Shown piece by piece: positions 31,230-42,498 of a stretch of 64,000 nt of DNA (position 1 is its first letter; each line of letters starts with the position of its first letter). The stretch spans positions 5,297,345 to 5,361,344 of the forward strand of contig OU744451.1 of NCBI GenBank assembly GCA_916610825.1, given 5' to 3'. The position numbers and the translations under genes were made by a program. The DNA is from Haliclystus octoradiatus. Its lineage: Eukaryota > Cnidaria > Staurozoa > Stauromedusae > Haliclystidae. The notes beneath the pieces are model-generated. The model did not search any database. It was not told the origin of the DNA and saw nothing but the letters and a program-made list of their open reading frames with translations.

Positions 31230-33842
31230 CTAATTGTTCATTAACTGGCTGCAAAATATCCACATCCTGATCATTATTAATAACATTAATAAAAGTTCGT
31301 CTTCATCGGAAGAATAACTATTATTATTTCTAATTGTACTATTCATCTCATCACAATCAGAATTACTTAAAATATCATCCAAAACTCTTCTACGGCGAAT
31401 ATGTTCTACGTGCCGCAAAGATAAAACATCGTTACATTTCACTCGATCCTTTTGCGGCGTTAATTGGAGTTCAACAACAGCTGGAAGCCAAGATCTTGTA
31501 CATGATACAATGGCAGACGGCTCCACCCAAATAGCATCCCCAGGTTGAAATTCGTGAACAAACGCCTCATCCTGCTGATCCACATTTGACTCAATAAATT
31601 TTAAACGTGGTATGTAATTAAATATTTTACAAACAGGTGGCGTTGCATCTTCACTAGATGGGGTATTATTGTACCAATACACTGCTTCGTAAACTGTTCC
31701 ACCACATCTTGAAGCATAACTTTTAATCGTTCGATGATGTCGTTCTATTATTCCATTTCCCTGTGGTCGATACACTGCTCGAGAATATAAAATAACATTC
31801 CATTCTTTGCAAAATAATTGAATTTTCTTACATTTAAATGTAGAAAAATTATCCCACAAAATCTCATCCGGTGGGCCTCGCTCATTAAAGATATTAGATA
31901 ATTGCTTTAATAGTTCATCTTCCCCTTCGTTAACAATTTTTCTCCAAATGGAATAACGCGAAGGCCCACAATCAATAATGGACAAATATTTGCCATTTCT
32001 AAATGTGTAACATCGATAGCCAATCTAATTAGTATCTACGCTCAACCCTCCAGGTTCCCATCGAACAGATGACGGATCAATTGATTGACATTGGTCACAA
32101 GAATCAATAACTAATTTAACATCTTTATTAGATACAATCAAACCTGCCTTTTTTGCCAACCATTTTGTTCTTTTCATTCCTCCATGCATTAATTGATGAA
32201 TACTTGTAAGATCTTTTGGAGAAGAAGAATCAACTACGGTAGAACATATTACTCGATCACCAACTAACCATTTTGATGGTACTCTTGTTAAAGAGTCAGC
32301 CCGATTCTCTTCAGACCGTACCAATATTACATTTAATTTCAATTGATACTCGTTAATAATTACACAAATCAAATCCAACCGCCGTCTTATAAGTAATTCG
32401 CTACACGCCTTCGTCCGTAAACGTCTTTTTGATTGTATAGCATCACTTACCCAGCGATACACCGCTGTAGAATCAGTCATAATATCAAACGTATTTAATT
32501 CCCACGTAACTGCCAAATTAAGTCCTTTAATGAATGCATCTAACTCTGCTAGATTGATATGACTAGATAAATCTTTCCGTAACCAGGACGCATCTTCAAT
32601 AATTTCATTATTAATTTCAATAGCGACTCCAGAAGCAAGGGAGCTAGCATCACACCATAATCGACATGTATTATTTGATTTATCTACATTCCATCGTCCT
32701 GCCGATGGATCTTTCTTTTCAAATTTACATAAAATATCTTTTAATCTGTCAATAACTATTAAAGGTGAAGAATCATCCCATTCACATTTGTTCGTGCAGC
32801 GTTTTAAATAGCTACAGTAAACCCGCAACCAATCACAAACAGGGTATATGCCAACTAATTGTCCACAAAGAGAATACAACTCCCTTTTAGTAATAATATT
32901 TATATCGATACAGTCCAAATTCAATGAATTACTACGTTTCCAATATAAATTATCTCCAAATTTTTGAACATTTATTCCTAAGACTCTAACTGGATTATTT
33001 ATTGAAATTTTCTCAACAGGCTTAGCCAATAAACCAAAACGCAATAAATGTTCTCGAACTTTCTCAGCTTTTACTAGTGATTCATCAACCATTATATCAT
33101 CTATATAGGAATCACATGCATTATTTATATCTGGATCCATAGATAAAACTTTGCGTAGAATTGATGACATTATTAAGGGAGCAACGTGTCCGAAACCCAT
33201 TCTCGTAAGGCACCATCGTTGCCCTTTAAAAATTATTGTCTGATATGGCCATAAACTATTATCAACATTAAGTTGCAAATACGCGTCCTTTAAATCTATA
33301 ATAGCACAATCAATCGACTTTTGTCTCCATTCTCTTAACTTTGATAAACATACATCACTGGCTCCAGAATATAAATCTACGCTTTGGTTCAATTCTCGAA
33401 AATCTAAAATCGGACGCACCTTGTTTTTATGTTCTTGGACTACAGCAAACATAGGAATAAGTGCTTTCGGTGGTCCTAACATGTCTTCATCATAAGGTAT
33501 CAAATATTTTTTATCAATCCATTCATTTATTTTTATTTCAAAGGATTGTTCAACCTCATTTCTCATTTTGTATTGAGCATCAATTACATTTTTCATAAAA
33601 TTAGGTGGTATTCCATCACACCATTTCCATTTTACAGTCCAGATTTTACCATCAAATATTGCAAAATAATTATCATCATTTAAATCAATCATCGGTACTT
33701 TATTTATTATGTCATTATCATTTTCACTATGTCTGATTGGATTACTAGAAACAGCCACAGGTACATTATCAAGTTCACAACCCAATGAAAACTTACCAAA
33801 TGGAGACACAACTAATCCACCAAATATCTCAATGGAATCCAT
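31230..33842 (-). pseudogene. Element Z pol: RT, RNase H, integrase (one in-frame stop)
   Basis: The frame starts near a GGLVVSPFGK region at the truncated 5' end. RT motifs: VRPILDFRELNQ, IDLKDAYLQL, TRMGFG and YIDDIMV. RNase H: LWCDASSLASGVA, INLAELDAFIKGL, MTDSTAVYRWV and ENRADSLTRVP. A CDQCQ zinc-binding end follows, then TAG at 32,025-32,027 and, in the same frame, the integrase: SIIDCGPSRY, WDNFSTF, PQGNGIIERHHRT. Apart from that stop, the 2.6-kb coding region is open, so Z is younger or less damaged than X, Y and BEL. The frame for the last 40 residues (after 31,320) becomes Asn/acidic-rich. Confidence 0.85.
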
Positions 33843-35284
33843 ACCAAGTATACAATACTTTTATCGCAGTAATAGAAACTCACACAGGAGCAAACGACGT
33901 AATTTCAATAGAAGGGTACCGAATATTTAGAAACGACAGAAATACAGAAGGAGGGGGAGTGTTAATAGCAGTTAAAAATAAATACAAAAATACAACAATG
34001 GAAGTCACCAGATCTAATAACGACATGGAAAGTTTGTGGATTGAAATTGGAACCATCACAACATATAAAATAGGAGTAACATACTTTCCAAAGGGAGACA
34101 CGGTAAAGAAGGCAGCTATCAAGGCCATGTATGAAGTACTGAGAGAGGAGGTTATCAAAGGACAAAGCAAAGGAGAAAAAGTAATGCTGATGGTAGATTT
34201 TAATTGCAAAGTTGGTGAAATAATTAATGGAAATCATAAAGACATAACAAAGGGTGGAACTCTCTTAACAAAGTTAATGAGAGACACTGGAATGAAAATG
34301 GCCAACAGCTGGAGTAAATGCCAGGAAGGATGGACAAGAGTAGAAAGAGAATCTCATTCTGTGTTAGATTACGTATTTATTGACCAACAAGAAATTGGAA
34401 ATTTAAAATCAATTTTAATAGATGAAGAAAAATTATATACCCCATATAGAGTTCTTAAGATTGACGGAGAAGTGCTAACAAGATATAGTGACCACAGAGC
34501 GATACTGATAGACTTTCAAGGAAAAATTGATACAAACCAAACTGAAAAGGTGATACGAAAAACATTCTCACAAAGAGGTTATCAAAAGTTCAAAATGCTA
34601 TTACAAAAAAGGAAAATATCAGCAATATTTGACCGACCTGAAAAAACCTCAGTACTGTTTGTTGAATGGACAAAACATGTTATGGAAATTATGGAAAAAT
34701 GTGAAACTGCAAAAAAACAAAAGCAAATATGTACTACACAGCAACGATTGCTAATGGCTGCTAAACGAAATGTAAAATTACAATACAGAAGTATTACTAA
34801 CTCAGCACTAATAAAAAAAAGACAACAACTAATAACTAATCATATTTATGAGGAAGAAAGTAGGATTCAATCGCAAATATTTATAAAAATAGTCAACTTG
34901 CTGCAAAGTAGAGGGGAGGAAATGAAAGGAAGAAAATTCTGGGAATTTTGCAGACGGATGAAGGCAACAAAAGAAGAACCACCTACAGCCATAATAGACT
35001 CGAACGGCAACAGACAAGAAGACACGTTATGCATATTTCAAGTATATCAAAGATTTTACCAGAATTTGTTTAGCAGAGACCAACCAACATTGAGAAGTGA
35101 GCTGGACACTGAAAATAGCGTCAATGAAAAACTGACGAGTATAATAACGAAAGGCGAAGAACAAACACCACTGATATATACTACAGAAGAAGTGAGAAGT
35201 ACTGTAAATAGACTTAGACTTGAAAAACTTCAGATAGTGAAGGCTGGCGAAATGAAATGGTTATGCAAGGTGGACCAGAAATGA
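33843..35284 (+). CDS. LINE endonuclease region (AP endonuclease-like), partial
   Basis: About 480 codons from this element. Exonuclease-endonuclease-phosphatase motifs are visible: AVIETHTG near the start, EGGGVLIAV, MVDFNCKVG (the GDFN position), LDYVFID and YSDHRAI with the catalytic His. The enzyme would nick target DNA to prime reverse transcription. A Lys-rich helical linker follows, and the start of RT homology (TTEEVRSTVNRLRLEKL) ends in a stop. The frame is also open upstream to 33,785, but that part is antisense element Z. Confidence 0.8.
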
Positions 35285-37041
35285 TAATCTCACTAACAAA
35301 ACTATTTAATAAATTATCAGTGGAAAATACTATACCATCCCAATGGGATGCTATGGAAATAAAACCAATACATAAGAACAAAGGTCCAAATCAGAAATGA
35401 AAAATAGACGAGGTTTGTTTTTAACAAGCATACTAAGCAAGATATACAAAAAAGTATAATGGAAAAAACAAAAGATGGCGTTGAGTTTACCTGTTATCAA
35501 AACGGAGGAAGAAGAAATCGATCAATAAAAGATAATTGGTTAGCTCTGATGATTATACTAAATAATAACAAAAGAATGAACAAGAATACATATATAGTAT
35601 TTGCAGCTGCAGAAAAGTGTTTTGATAGGCTGTGGCTAGAAGACTGCCTAGTAGACCTTCATGGTGCTGGTATGCGGTCAGGAGAGGTTACTACTATTAA
35701 GAATCTCAATCGGGAAGCAAATATCATCATCCGCACACAGCACGGACCAACGTCGAACATAAAAGTGCAGGACATCGTTAAACAAGGCACTGTGTATGGT
35801 CCACAACTATGATGCTGGTAGAATAAACAGTATCGGCCTTACTTCCAGTACAATGGTATCTCCTAGTTTCTCAATCAATGCACTAATCTATTTGGATGAT
35901 ATTGCTGCTGCAGGTACAAAGCAAATGATTGAAAATGTTGGAGTAAATTTGCGATTAATGGAGAAAAAAAAGAAATTCACCTTCAATATTGATAAGACAA
36001 AGTATATAATATTAAAAACGGGAAGGAAAAAAGAGGAAAATGCAGATATACAATTAACAAGAGGAACAGTAAGTCGAGCATTTGAGTACAAGTACCTTGG
36101 TAATTGGTTAACTAGCAATGGAACACCAGAAAAGCGAATAGAACAGATTGAATTCAGTATTAATGGAATTATAAAGGAATTGAGAAGAATAGGAAACGAA
36201 AGAAGTCCTGGAAAGTATAGCACAAAAGCGCAATATCATGTACGAAAACATAGTAATTACGACTATGATATTTAACCTGGATGTGTGGAATTTGAGAAAA
36301 TGTAACATTAAGAGATTGGAGAGGGTGCAGGGAAGAGCATTAAGAAGGACTTTAACATTAAAAGATAGTATACCTTATTGGGGCATTCTCAATGAAACTG
36401 GCATTTGGCCAATTGAGATGCATATCATTTACCAACGTTTGATATTATTCCACACGTTGCAAACATTAGACGAGGAAAGACTACGGACACAGATTCTGAA
36501 AGAACAAATTAAAGAAGATAGAGAGGACAGTTGGTACGGTGAAACAAAGCGAATAGCAAAAGAAATTGTAATTAACGAAACATGCCCAAGTCAGATGAAT
36601 AAGCAAGAATGGAAAAGAGTTGTCAAGGAGAAGATCCAGGGAAATGTGGAAAGAGCTAGTATAGTGATGGAGGCAAAAATGAAAAAATTACGACACCAGA
36701 AGGAACAACATTACCAAATGCAAGACTATTTAAAAGCAGTTGGTGTAAGCGAGGCAAGTGAGCTGTTGCACTTGCGATTGGAAATGTATGATATAGGAAG
36801 CAATTTTGGGAAAAATAGAGTGTGCCATTGTGGTCAAGAAGATATAGAAACGATAGCACACATAATTAAATGTACTGTTATAAAAAAGATGATTAATGGT
36901 ACCAACGCTAGTGAACATATTATTGTAATCGAGGACATTGAAAGGGCGGAACTGTTTGGCCTTCGAAAAGCAAACACGTGGTTAAAAACGGGCGTTGAAG
37001 TAAGAGAAACATTAACTAAAAGAAAATATCAAGTATTGTAA
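35285..37041 (+). pseudogene. LINE reverse transcriptase and C-terminal domain (interrupted)
   Basis: RT pieces lie in shifting frames. 35,285-35,455 has IPSQWDAMEIKPIHKN followed by stops. 35,459-35,812 has AAAEKCFDRLWLEDCL and DIVKQGTVYGPQL. 35,796-36,275 has ALIYLDDIAAAG (YxDD), then the FEYKYLGNWLTS thumb region. The last frame (36,238-37,041) is intact and carries a CHC...H...C zinc-knuckle-like motif (RVCHCGQEDIETIAHIIKC), a common C-terminal feature of LINE ORF2. Several frameshifts exclude function. Confidence 0.8.
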
Positions 37042-37249
37042 AAAAAAAAATTATTGTAAATAAATATTGTAAATAAATATTAATTAAACTTTACAATGTA
37101 TAAACAACAAAAAAATGTAAATTCGCCTTGCACTCAGTTGATGATGTGTTTGCCATAGTATGGCAAAGGGGGCAAGTGATATTACAATTACAATTACAAT
37201 AACACGACTTCTACTCATATTTACGCGATTTAACGTTCATAGTGGGATA

Positions 37250-37758
37250 ATAGCTGATTATTCTGCGCAGATGCTTGAAGGTATTATTTATTTGCACAAT
37301 GAAGAGGTTATGCATTGTAATATTAAAATACCAATGCATTGCTAATTCACGATAAACTGAATATTAAATTAACAGATTTTGGAATATTGAAACGAATAAA
37401 ACATTCTTGTATGAAGGCTACCTCACATTTGTCCAAAGGAACTGTACCTTGGATGGCACCAGAAGTAATGTTCCCTGATTGTGCAAATGAATGTTATGGG
37501 TTCAAAGCAGATGCATGGAGTTTTGGTTGCACTGTTTATGAAATGCTAACTGCGAATGTACCTTGGCATGAACTTACAGTTGCTCAACTTATGTTTAAAC
37601 TTGGATTCGGTATCAACACACCAGAGATACAAGATGACGTATCAGATTCATTGAAAGAATTTATTCAAAACGCTTTGACCTATGATTCAGTGTATCGTCT
37701 GTCTGCAGAGGAACTGTCATATCATCCATTTGTAGAGGATCATATTCAACCATTTTGA
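37250..37758 (+). pseudogene. Ankyrin-kinase, copy 2, kinase C-lobe
   Basis: Homology resumes at TAGCTGATTATTCTGCGCAGATGC, a stretch also present, in diverged form, at the left break (about 29,664-29,696). The catalytic loop reads HCNIK and is followed by small deletions and a stop (about 37,344). From 37,339 the C-lobe is fully open: DFG, GTVPWMAPE, FKADAWSFGC (where units 1 and 3 have a TGA), to the normal C-terminus. This unit therefore has the best C-lobe but no connected N-lobe. Confidence 0.85.
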
Positions 37759-40265
37759 AAGGAGAATACAATAATATAAAAATTTACCATGTCAAAATCA
37801 AAATCACATGTTGCCGTTGAAATGATTGGAATCGAAAGTTCAAGTATTTAGTGGATTTTAATGAAATTATGTAAATTATCTTCTAAAAATGAATTTATTA
37901 TTCTAACTTGTTGTTCGCCATAGTTTTTGCGGCTTCTGTTTTGATTTGAATGATTTTAGAATGATTGCTCAGTTGCCGTTTTAAAAGGCGCCATTGCAAC
38001 AGTTTCACTTTCATAATTGATTTGATATAATAATTTTGTATATACTGTATTCCCTTTTGATGAGCATTTCAACCTTATGTTTTTCTGGGAAGGCAACAGC
38101 AAGACTTGCTTTAGCATCGCTGATAAATTAATTGCATTTTGTTAAGATATGAGTTTGTTTTCATTATGTATGCTATATTTGACTTTTTTACTTTGAGAAG
38201 ATAAAGTTGCCAAATCTTAATTAATCACAATTACACTAATGATAGGTGGTTCAAATATTTATGTTTTTGAATAATGTTAAAATGGCACTCTATTGGCTCA
38301 AGTTTAGTCTCATGCATATCCTAAATCAAATCAACAGCTGTAGTATTTGATACTGACGGATTAATTTGCAAGTAACACACTGAAAGTTTTAAGAAATAGT
38401 CTTTTCGCTCTAAGTATTTGAAAAATTGCTACTTTTACGTAATCAATATTAACCCTGCAAACATCCAGTTAGCGTCCATAAACTGTTTTCACAGGGATTT
38501 TATCCTTCTGAATTATGAATTTTGCCTATTTAATGACATACGATTTGTTACACTTGCGCAGCCACAATAATTTTAATGTGAAAACTGTTCAAAGTCGCCC
38601 CTAAGTTTTTATAAATACTCTGAATATTTTCTCAACCACAGTTATACCAAGAAGTAATGTAGAATTTTATTCAGCGCACAACATATTATTATTATTGATT
38701 GACTGTAGGCAACTTGATAACGGTAATATCTGATATTGTAGTTAAGTAGGCTACAAGTATAAAAATATATACTTGATTAGCATTATGTATTAAATTATTC
38801 TGGTTGCATAAATTTAATAACAGTTTTCAGTATATGTTAATATCATTCAGATTAAAATCACTTTGTTGTCATATTTAAAAATTATTTCTTGATACATATC
38901 ATTAAATTTGCGTTAGGGGTTGAACCACTGTCAATTAATGTCGTTGATTTTATTTCATAAATTTTACTTGGAAATGATGTCCTCAAAACATAGTTTGCTG
39001 AAAGTTCTCCTCTGTAAATAAAAAAACAAAACAAACATGATTAATACTAGCAGTTCCAATCAAACGTTTTTGTTGAGTTCATGAACTGTTCAATAACTTC
39101 ACAAACTGTTCAAGAAACGTCGAATGATTTTGTCATCTTCGGATAAGTGAAATTACCGCTTCTTTGCAGCCTAGCATTGAACCTTATAAATTAACTTCTG
39201 GTCAAATCCTTGTTAATCAATTTCGGAGTAGTGCAATGTCGGATAAATGCAATAAAAATCGCTGGCAATTTTGATTTGCACTTAAAGCGGATTACACTGT
39301 ATCATCAAAACTTTTATGTATGTGTGTGGTAATTTATAGTTATATACTCATTCCACCCGCTACAAGCTGTTGGCAAGCTCTTGAACATTCCTTTGCAAAA
39401 AGCAGTTCAGGAGTTTATATGCAGTTCATGACCGTTAAATGGCTCCAATTTTCATGAACTGTTCATGGGCGGTTCTTGGACCTTCACGGATAGTTCATGA
39501 ATAGTTCATGAACAGTTCATGAAAATTGGGGACCATTTAACGTTCATGAACTGTTCATGAGTTCATTAATTGATCATGAAGTAATAACATGTTCAGGGTT
39601 ATTTTCTTACCTGTGTTGATTTAAGTAGAAGTAAACATCTTCAATTGTATCAGAGTACTTCATTTTAAGGAGATAAATCTAGATGCAAGAAAACAAAACT
39701 AAAACTTTGTCAGAATATATCCATTTTTAAATTCTGAATTCTGAGCTAAGGAATTCAAGAACTGTAACTAAAGCAAAAATCAAGAGTTCATATAGAATAT
39801 TCATGAACTGTCACATTGTTCAGTTCCATTATGCACTTTTTGATGATTTAGTTCATCAACCATCACTTTGTATTGTGATTGGTAATCAACTCGAGAAATT
39901 TTACATGAAATTGTCTGTGAAAATGGTGTATTGACAAGTAATTTGGATGGTATCGCCCTACCGAAGGTATTCGTACCACTCCTCTATTTCTAGAGGAGTT
40001 GCTCTTCTTACTGAGTGCAATGATTTTAAATACTCTTTAAAGATCTCAGCCAGGACACTGCAGATCAATTTCAACATATCTCATAGCAGATAGGTCTGGA
40101 TCGTCAATGCCCAACGATGTGCCGCAGCTACTCACAATGCAATTCAATCTGGACCATTCCATCTTCCATCCTTAGATGGTACTCTTTTGATGTTTTGATA
40201 AACTCAAGGCTGGGTTAACCTTGAAGATTGTGATAAACATTTATGGAGGAAACAGAAAATGGAAT
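37759..40265. other. 3' flank of ankyrin-kinase, unit 2
   Basis: Equivalent of 17,268-19,267, with two unit-specific stretches: about 37,880-38,055 (replaces a short TCTTTATCTT-rich tract) and about 39,400-39,772 (extra block described separately). No gene is seen. Confidence 0.6.
39400..39772. repeat. Extra block with GTTCATGAAC palindromes and long hairpin
   Basis: About 365 bp present only in unit 2, between CAAAAAG and AAAAATCAAG. Arms 39,433-39,467 and 39,507-39,542 are inverted repeats (about 35 bp, loop about 39 nt), starting CGTTAAATGG and including the self-complementary decamer-type word TTCATGAACTGTTCATG. At least six further TTCATGA words lie within it. It could be a small foldback/MITE insertion, or the ancestral state lost in units 1 and 3. 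Confidence 0.7.
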
Positions 40266-42498
40266 TGACAGTGTAAATCAATTAGTGAGAAAAAAACCAA
40301 AACGCATTCACCTTTCATACACATTCAAACACTACTCTCTATAGTAATCACTCATATAGCGTCTAAAATTGTATATTTTTTTATTGAATTAACCCTAATA
40401 TATAGAGATCAACTGCATACAGTCATGGATTGTATTATAAGGCGTGCAATCTCACGCGCACGCCTAAACACTTAGAAAATTGCACGCCAAAATGTATTAT
40501 GTATGATTGAGACCAGAAAGACTAACATTAAACTGTGACCAACATAATTTATAAATCTACTACAACGGTTTTCCAATGTTATAAGTCATAGATGAGTCAG
40601 TTATATTTTTTATATCTATTCAAGATGGCTACTCCCACCCAAGTCTGATAACATAGACTGCCATGAGGCAGCCTCTTATTCATTATAAGTTAATGAGGCT
40701 AAGCAAGATGACAGAGTCTACATCATAACATCTCCCCTTCCAACGATTATAGATTAATTTCTAGTTTACATGTATCGAGAGGGTTTATCAGCTGCATGCC
40801 GATCTGGTCGTCTGGCTTCGCAAGATGAGCCTGAGCTTCTGCTGCTGTCTTGGTGATCATCTTCTGGCCTTTTGTCCACATCAGATGGTAGGCTCTGAGC
40901 ACACGTTTGTGGGTAACACTATATGCTGCTTTTGTCAGGGTTTAAATGTGTCCTCGTACGACGTAAGATCTGACGAGATTCTGTTTCAATCAAATACGAT
41001 TCTGGTGTTTCTGCATGGCGAATGACTGTTACTGGTAGCCATTGCTTGACATGTCTATGTCGAACTGATTGCCCTGTCCACAGTATGTCTGATCGTCTTT
41101 TTGATCTTTGGCAGTACCACGCTGCACATCCTTGACGTTTTGCCAATAATTTTCTGACATCTTTAGCTTCCCACTGTTGCGGTTATAGTTGGGGGGGGGG
41201 TGACGAAATGTAGTTCGCATCTCATATTTATTCCTTGTAGCAATACTGCCGGGGAGGGGAGGCCATCACCAAGTGGTGTATTTCTCCGTTCGACTGTGGG
41301 TAAACAGGACTTGAGTAATCTGTGCAACCTTTTTGTCCCTGCAGTATGTTCTGAGCTCTTGACTGCCAAATTGTGGTCCATTGTCATTTATCAATTGTTC
41401 TGGTATGCCATAATCGAAGAACATCTTAATCAGTGCTGATATGACATCATTTGTTTTGGTTTGGTTTAATTGAGCAACGCATGTCCATTTGGAATAGAGT
41501 TCTACTGCCAGTAGGTAGTGTTTTGCATCTAATTCAAAGAGATCTGTGGACACGGTTTGAAAGGGGTATTCAGGAATCGGGTATGGATGAAGATTTTCTT
41601 TAGCATTTGCATTTCTGTGTTGTTGGCATATTCCACAAGTTTCTACAGTGTCCTTGATCTGGGCTGCGTAACCGGGCCAATATAACGCAGACTTTGCTCT
41701 TTCCAAGCATTTCCAATTCCCATGTGACCATTGTGGATTTGCGTCAATGCTGACTGAATCATAGGTGTTGGTACCACGAGTTGCTCATTTCTGAAAAGTA
41801 GCTTATTGAAGACACATAAGTTGTCCTTCTCTACATCACATATACGGATGATTTCTGCATCCGTGTCATCCTTTATAAAGTGTCTTCGACTTCCCTCGAC
41901 ACTGCGTCTGCTAAAACGTGATCTTTTCCAGGTACATATTGTAGCTCTATGTCATATCGGAGGCATTTCAAGCGCATCCCATCCGTGCGAGTCGTGGGGA
42001 AATTTCTGAGATTGCTTTGTTTATTATTCCCAGAAGCGGCTCATGATCAGTGTGAACAGTCACTGGTTGGCTAAATATAACCCATATTGGACTGCCAGCA
42101 TCTCTTTTTCAATTGGAGCATACCTTGTCTGAGTAGAATTCAGCGTGTATGAAGCATATTCAATTGATCTGTTGCCTTGCAATAGCACCGCTCCTATTCC
42201 ATGGCTTGAGGCGTCTACTGCGACAGTTATTGCCGCATTTACGTCGTACAATTGAAGTGTTAGAGCACATGTTATCAGCTCTTTAATTTCTGTCAATGCT
42301 TTTGTGTGATTCTCGTCCCAAAGGAATATGCTGTCTTCTTTCAATATGTCTCGTAGTTTTAAGGATTTCTCAGAAAAGTGTGGACAAAACTTTGACACAT
42401 ATGTCACCATGCCAAGAATGCGTTTTAGATCCTCTTTGTTCTTTGGCTGCGGTATATTACAAATGGCTTCAACACGTTTCGAATCAATTGATGATTGA
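40266..42498 (-). mobile_element. Ty3/Gypsy element X, minus strand, copy 2
   Basis: Equivalent to 19,268-21,500 with the same truncation and the same junction to Y. RNase H 42,410-42,060, integrase 41,706-41,266, integrase C-terminus 41,146-40,919, LTR start 40,730. The G run is about 10 here (41,191-41,200), against about 15 in copy 1. A few substitutions distinguish the copies (for example the 42,462 ATG of copy 1 is changed to ATA). Confidence 0.8.

Larger units (their letters stand above)
30864..33842 (-). mobile_element. LTR retrotransposon Z, minus strand, 5'-truncated
   Basis: On minus, pol (33,842-32,025) is followed by integrase (31,985-31,230), a polypurine tract (CTGGGGGGAA, about 31,105-31,114) and a presumed 3' LTR from 31,104 (TGTGCCTCAATAGG) to about 30,864 (ends CTACA), about 241 bp. 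There is no gag and no 5' LTR; the element stops where the LINE begins. It occurs only in unit 2. RT-RNase H-integrase order places it with Ty3-like LTR elements, but its sequence is clearly different from X, Y and the BEL element. Confidence 0.8.
33843..37205 (+). mobile_element. LINE (non-LTR) retrotransposon, 5'-truncated
   Basis: The element begins inside the endonuclease domain and runs to a 3' tail of ATTACA-type repeats (about 37,181-37,201), consistent with target-primed reverse transcription and a simple-repeat tail. Its start abuts the truncated 5' end of element Z in opposite orientation. It is found only in unit 2. The RT block has several stops and frameshifts; endonuclease and C-terminal parts remain open. 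Confidence 0.85.

Noticed and set aside
33880..34237. Minus frames opposite the LINE endonuclease
   Set aside because: They are antisense shadows of a recognisable endonuclease domain.
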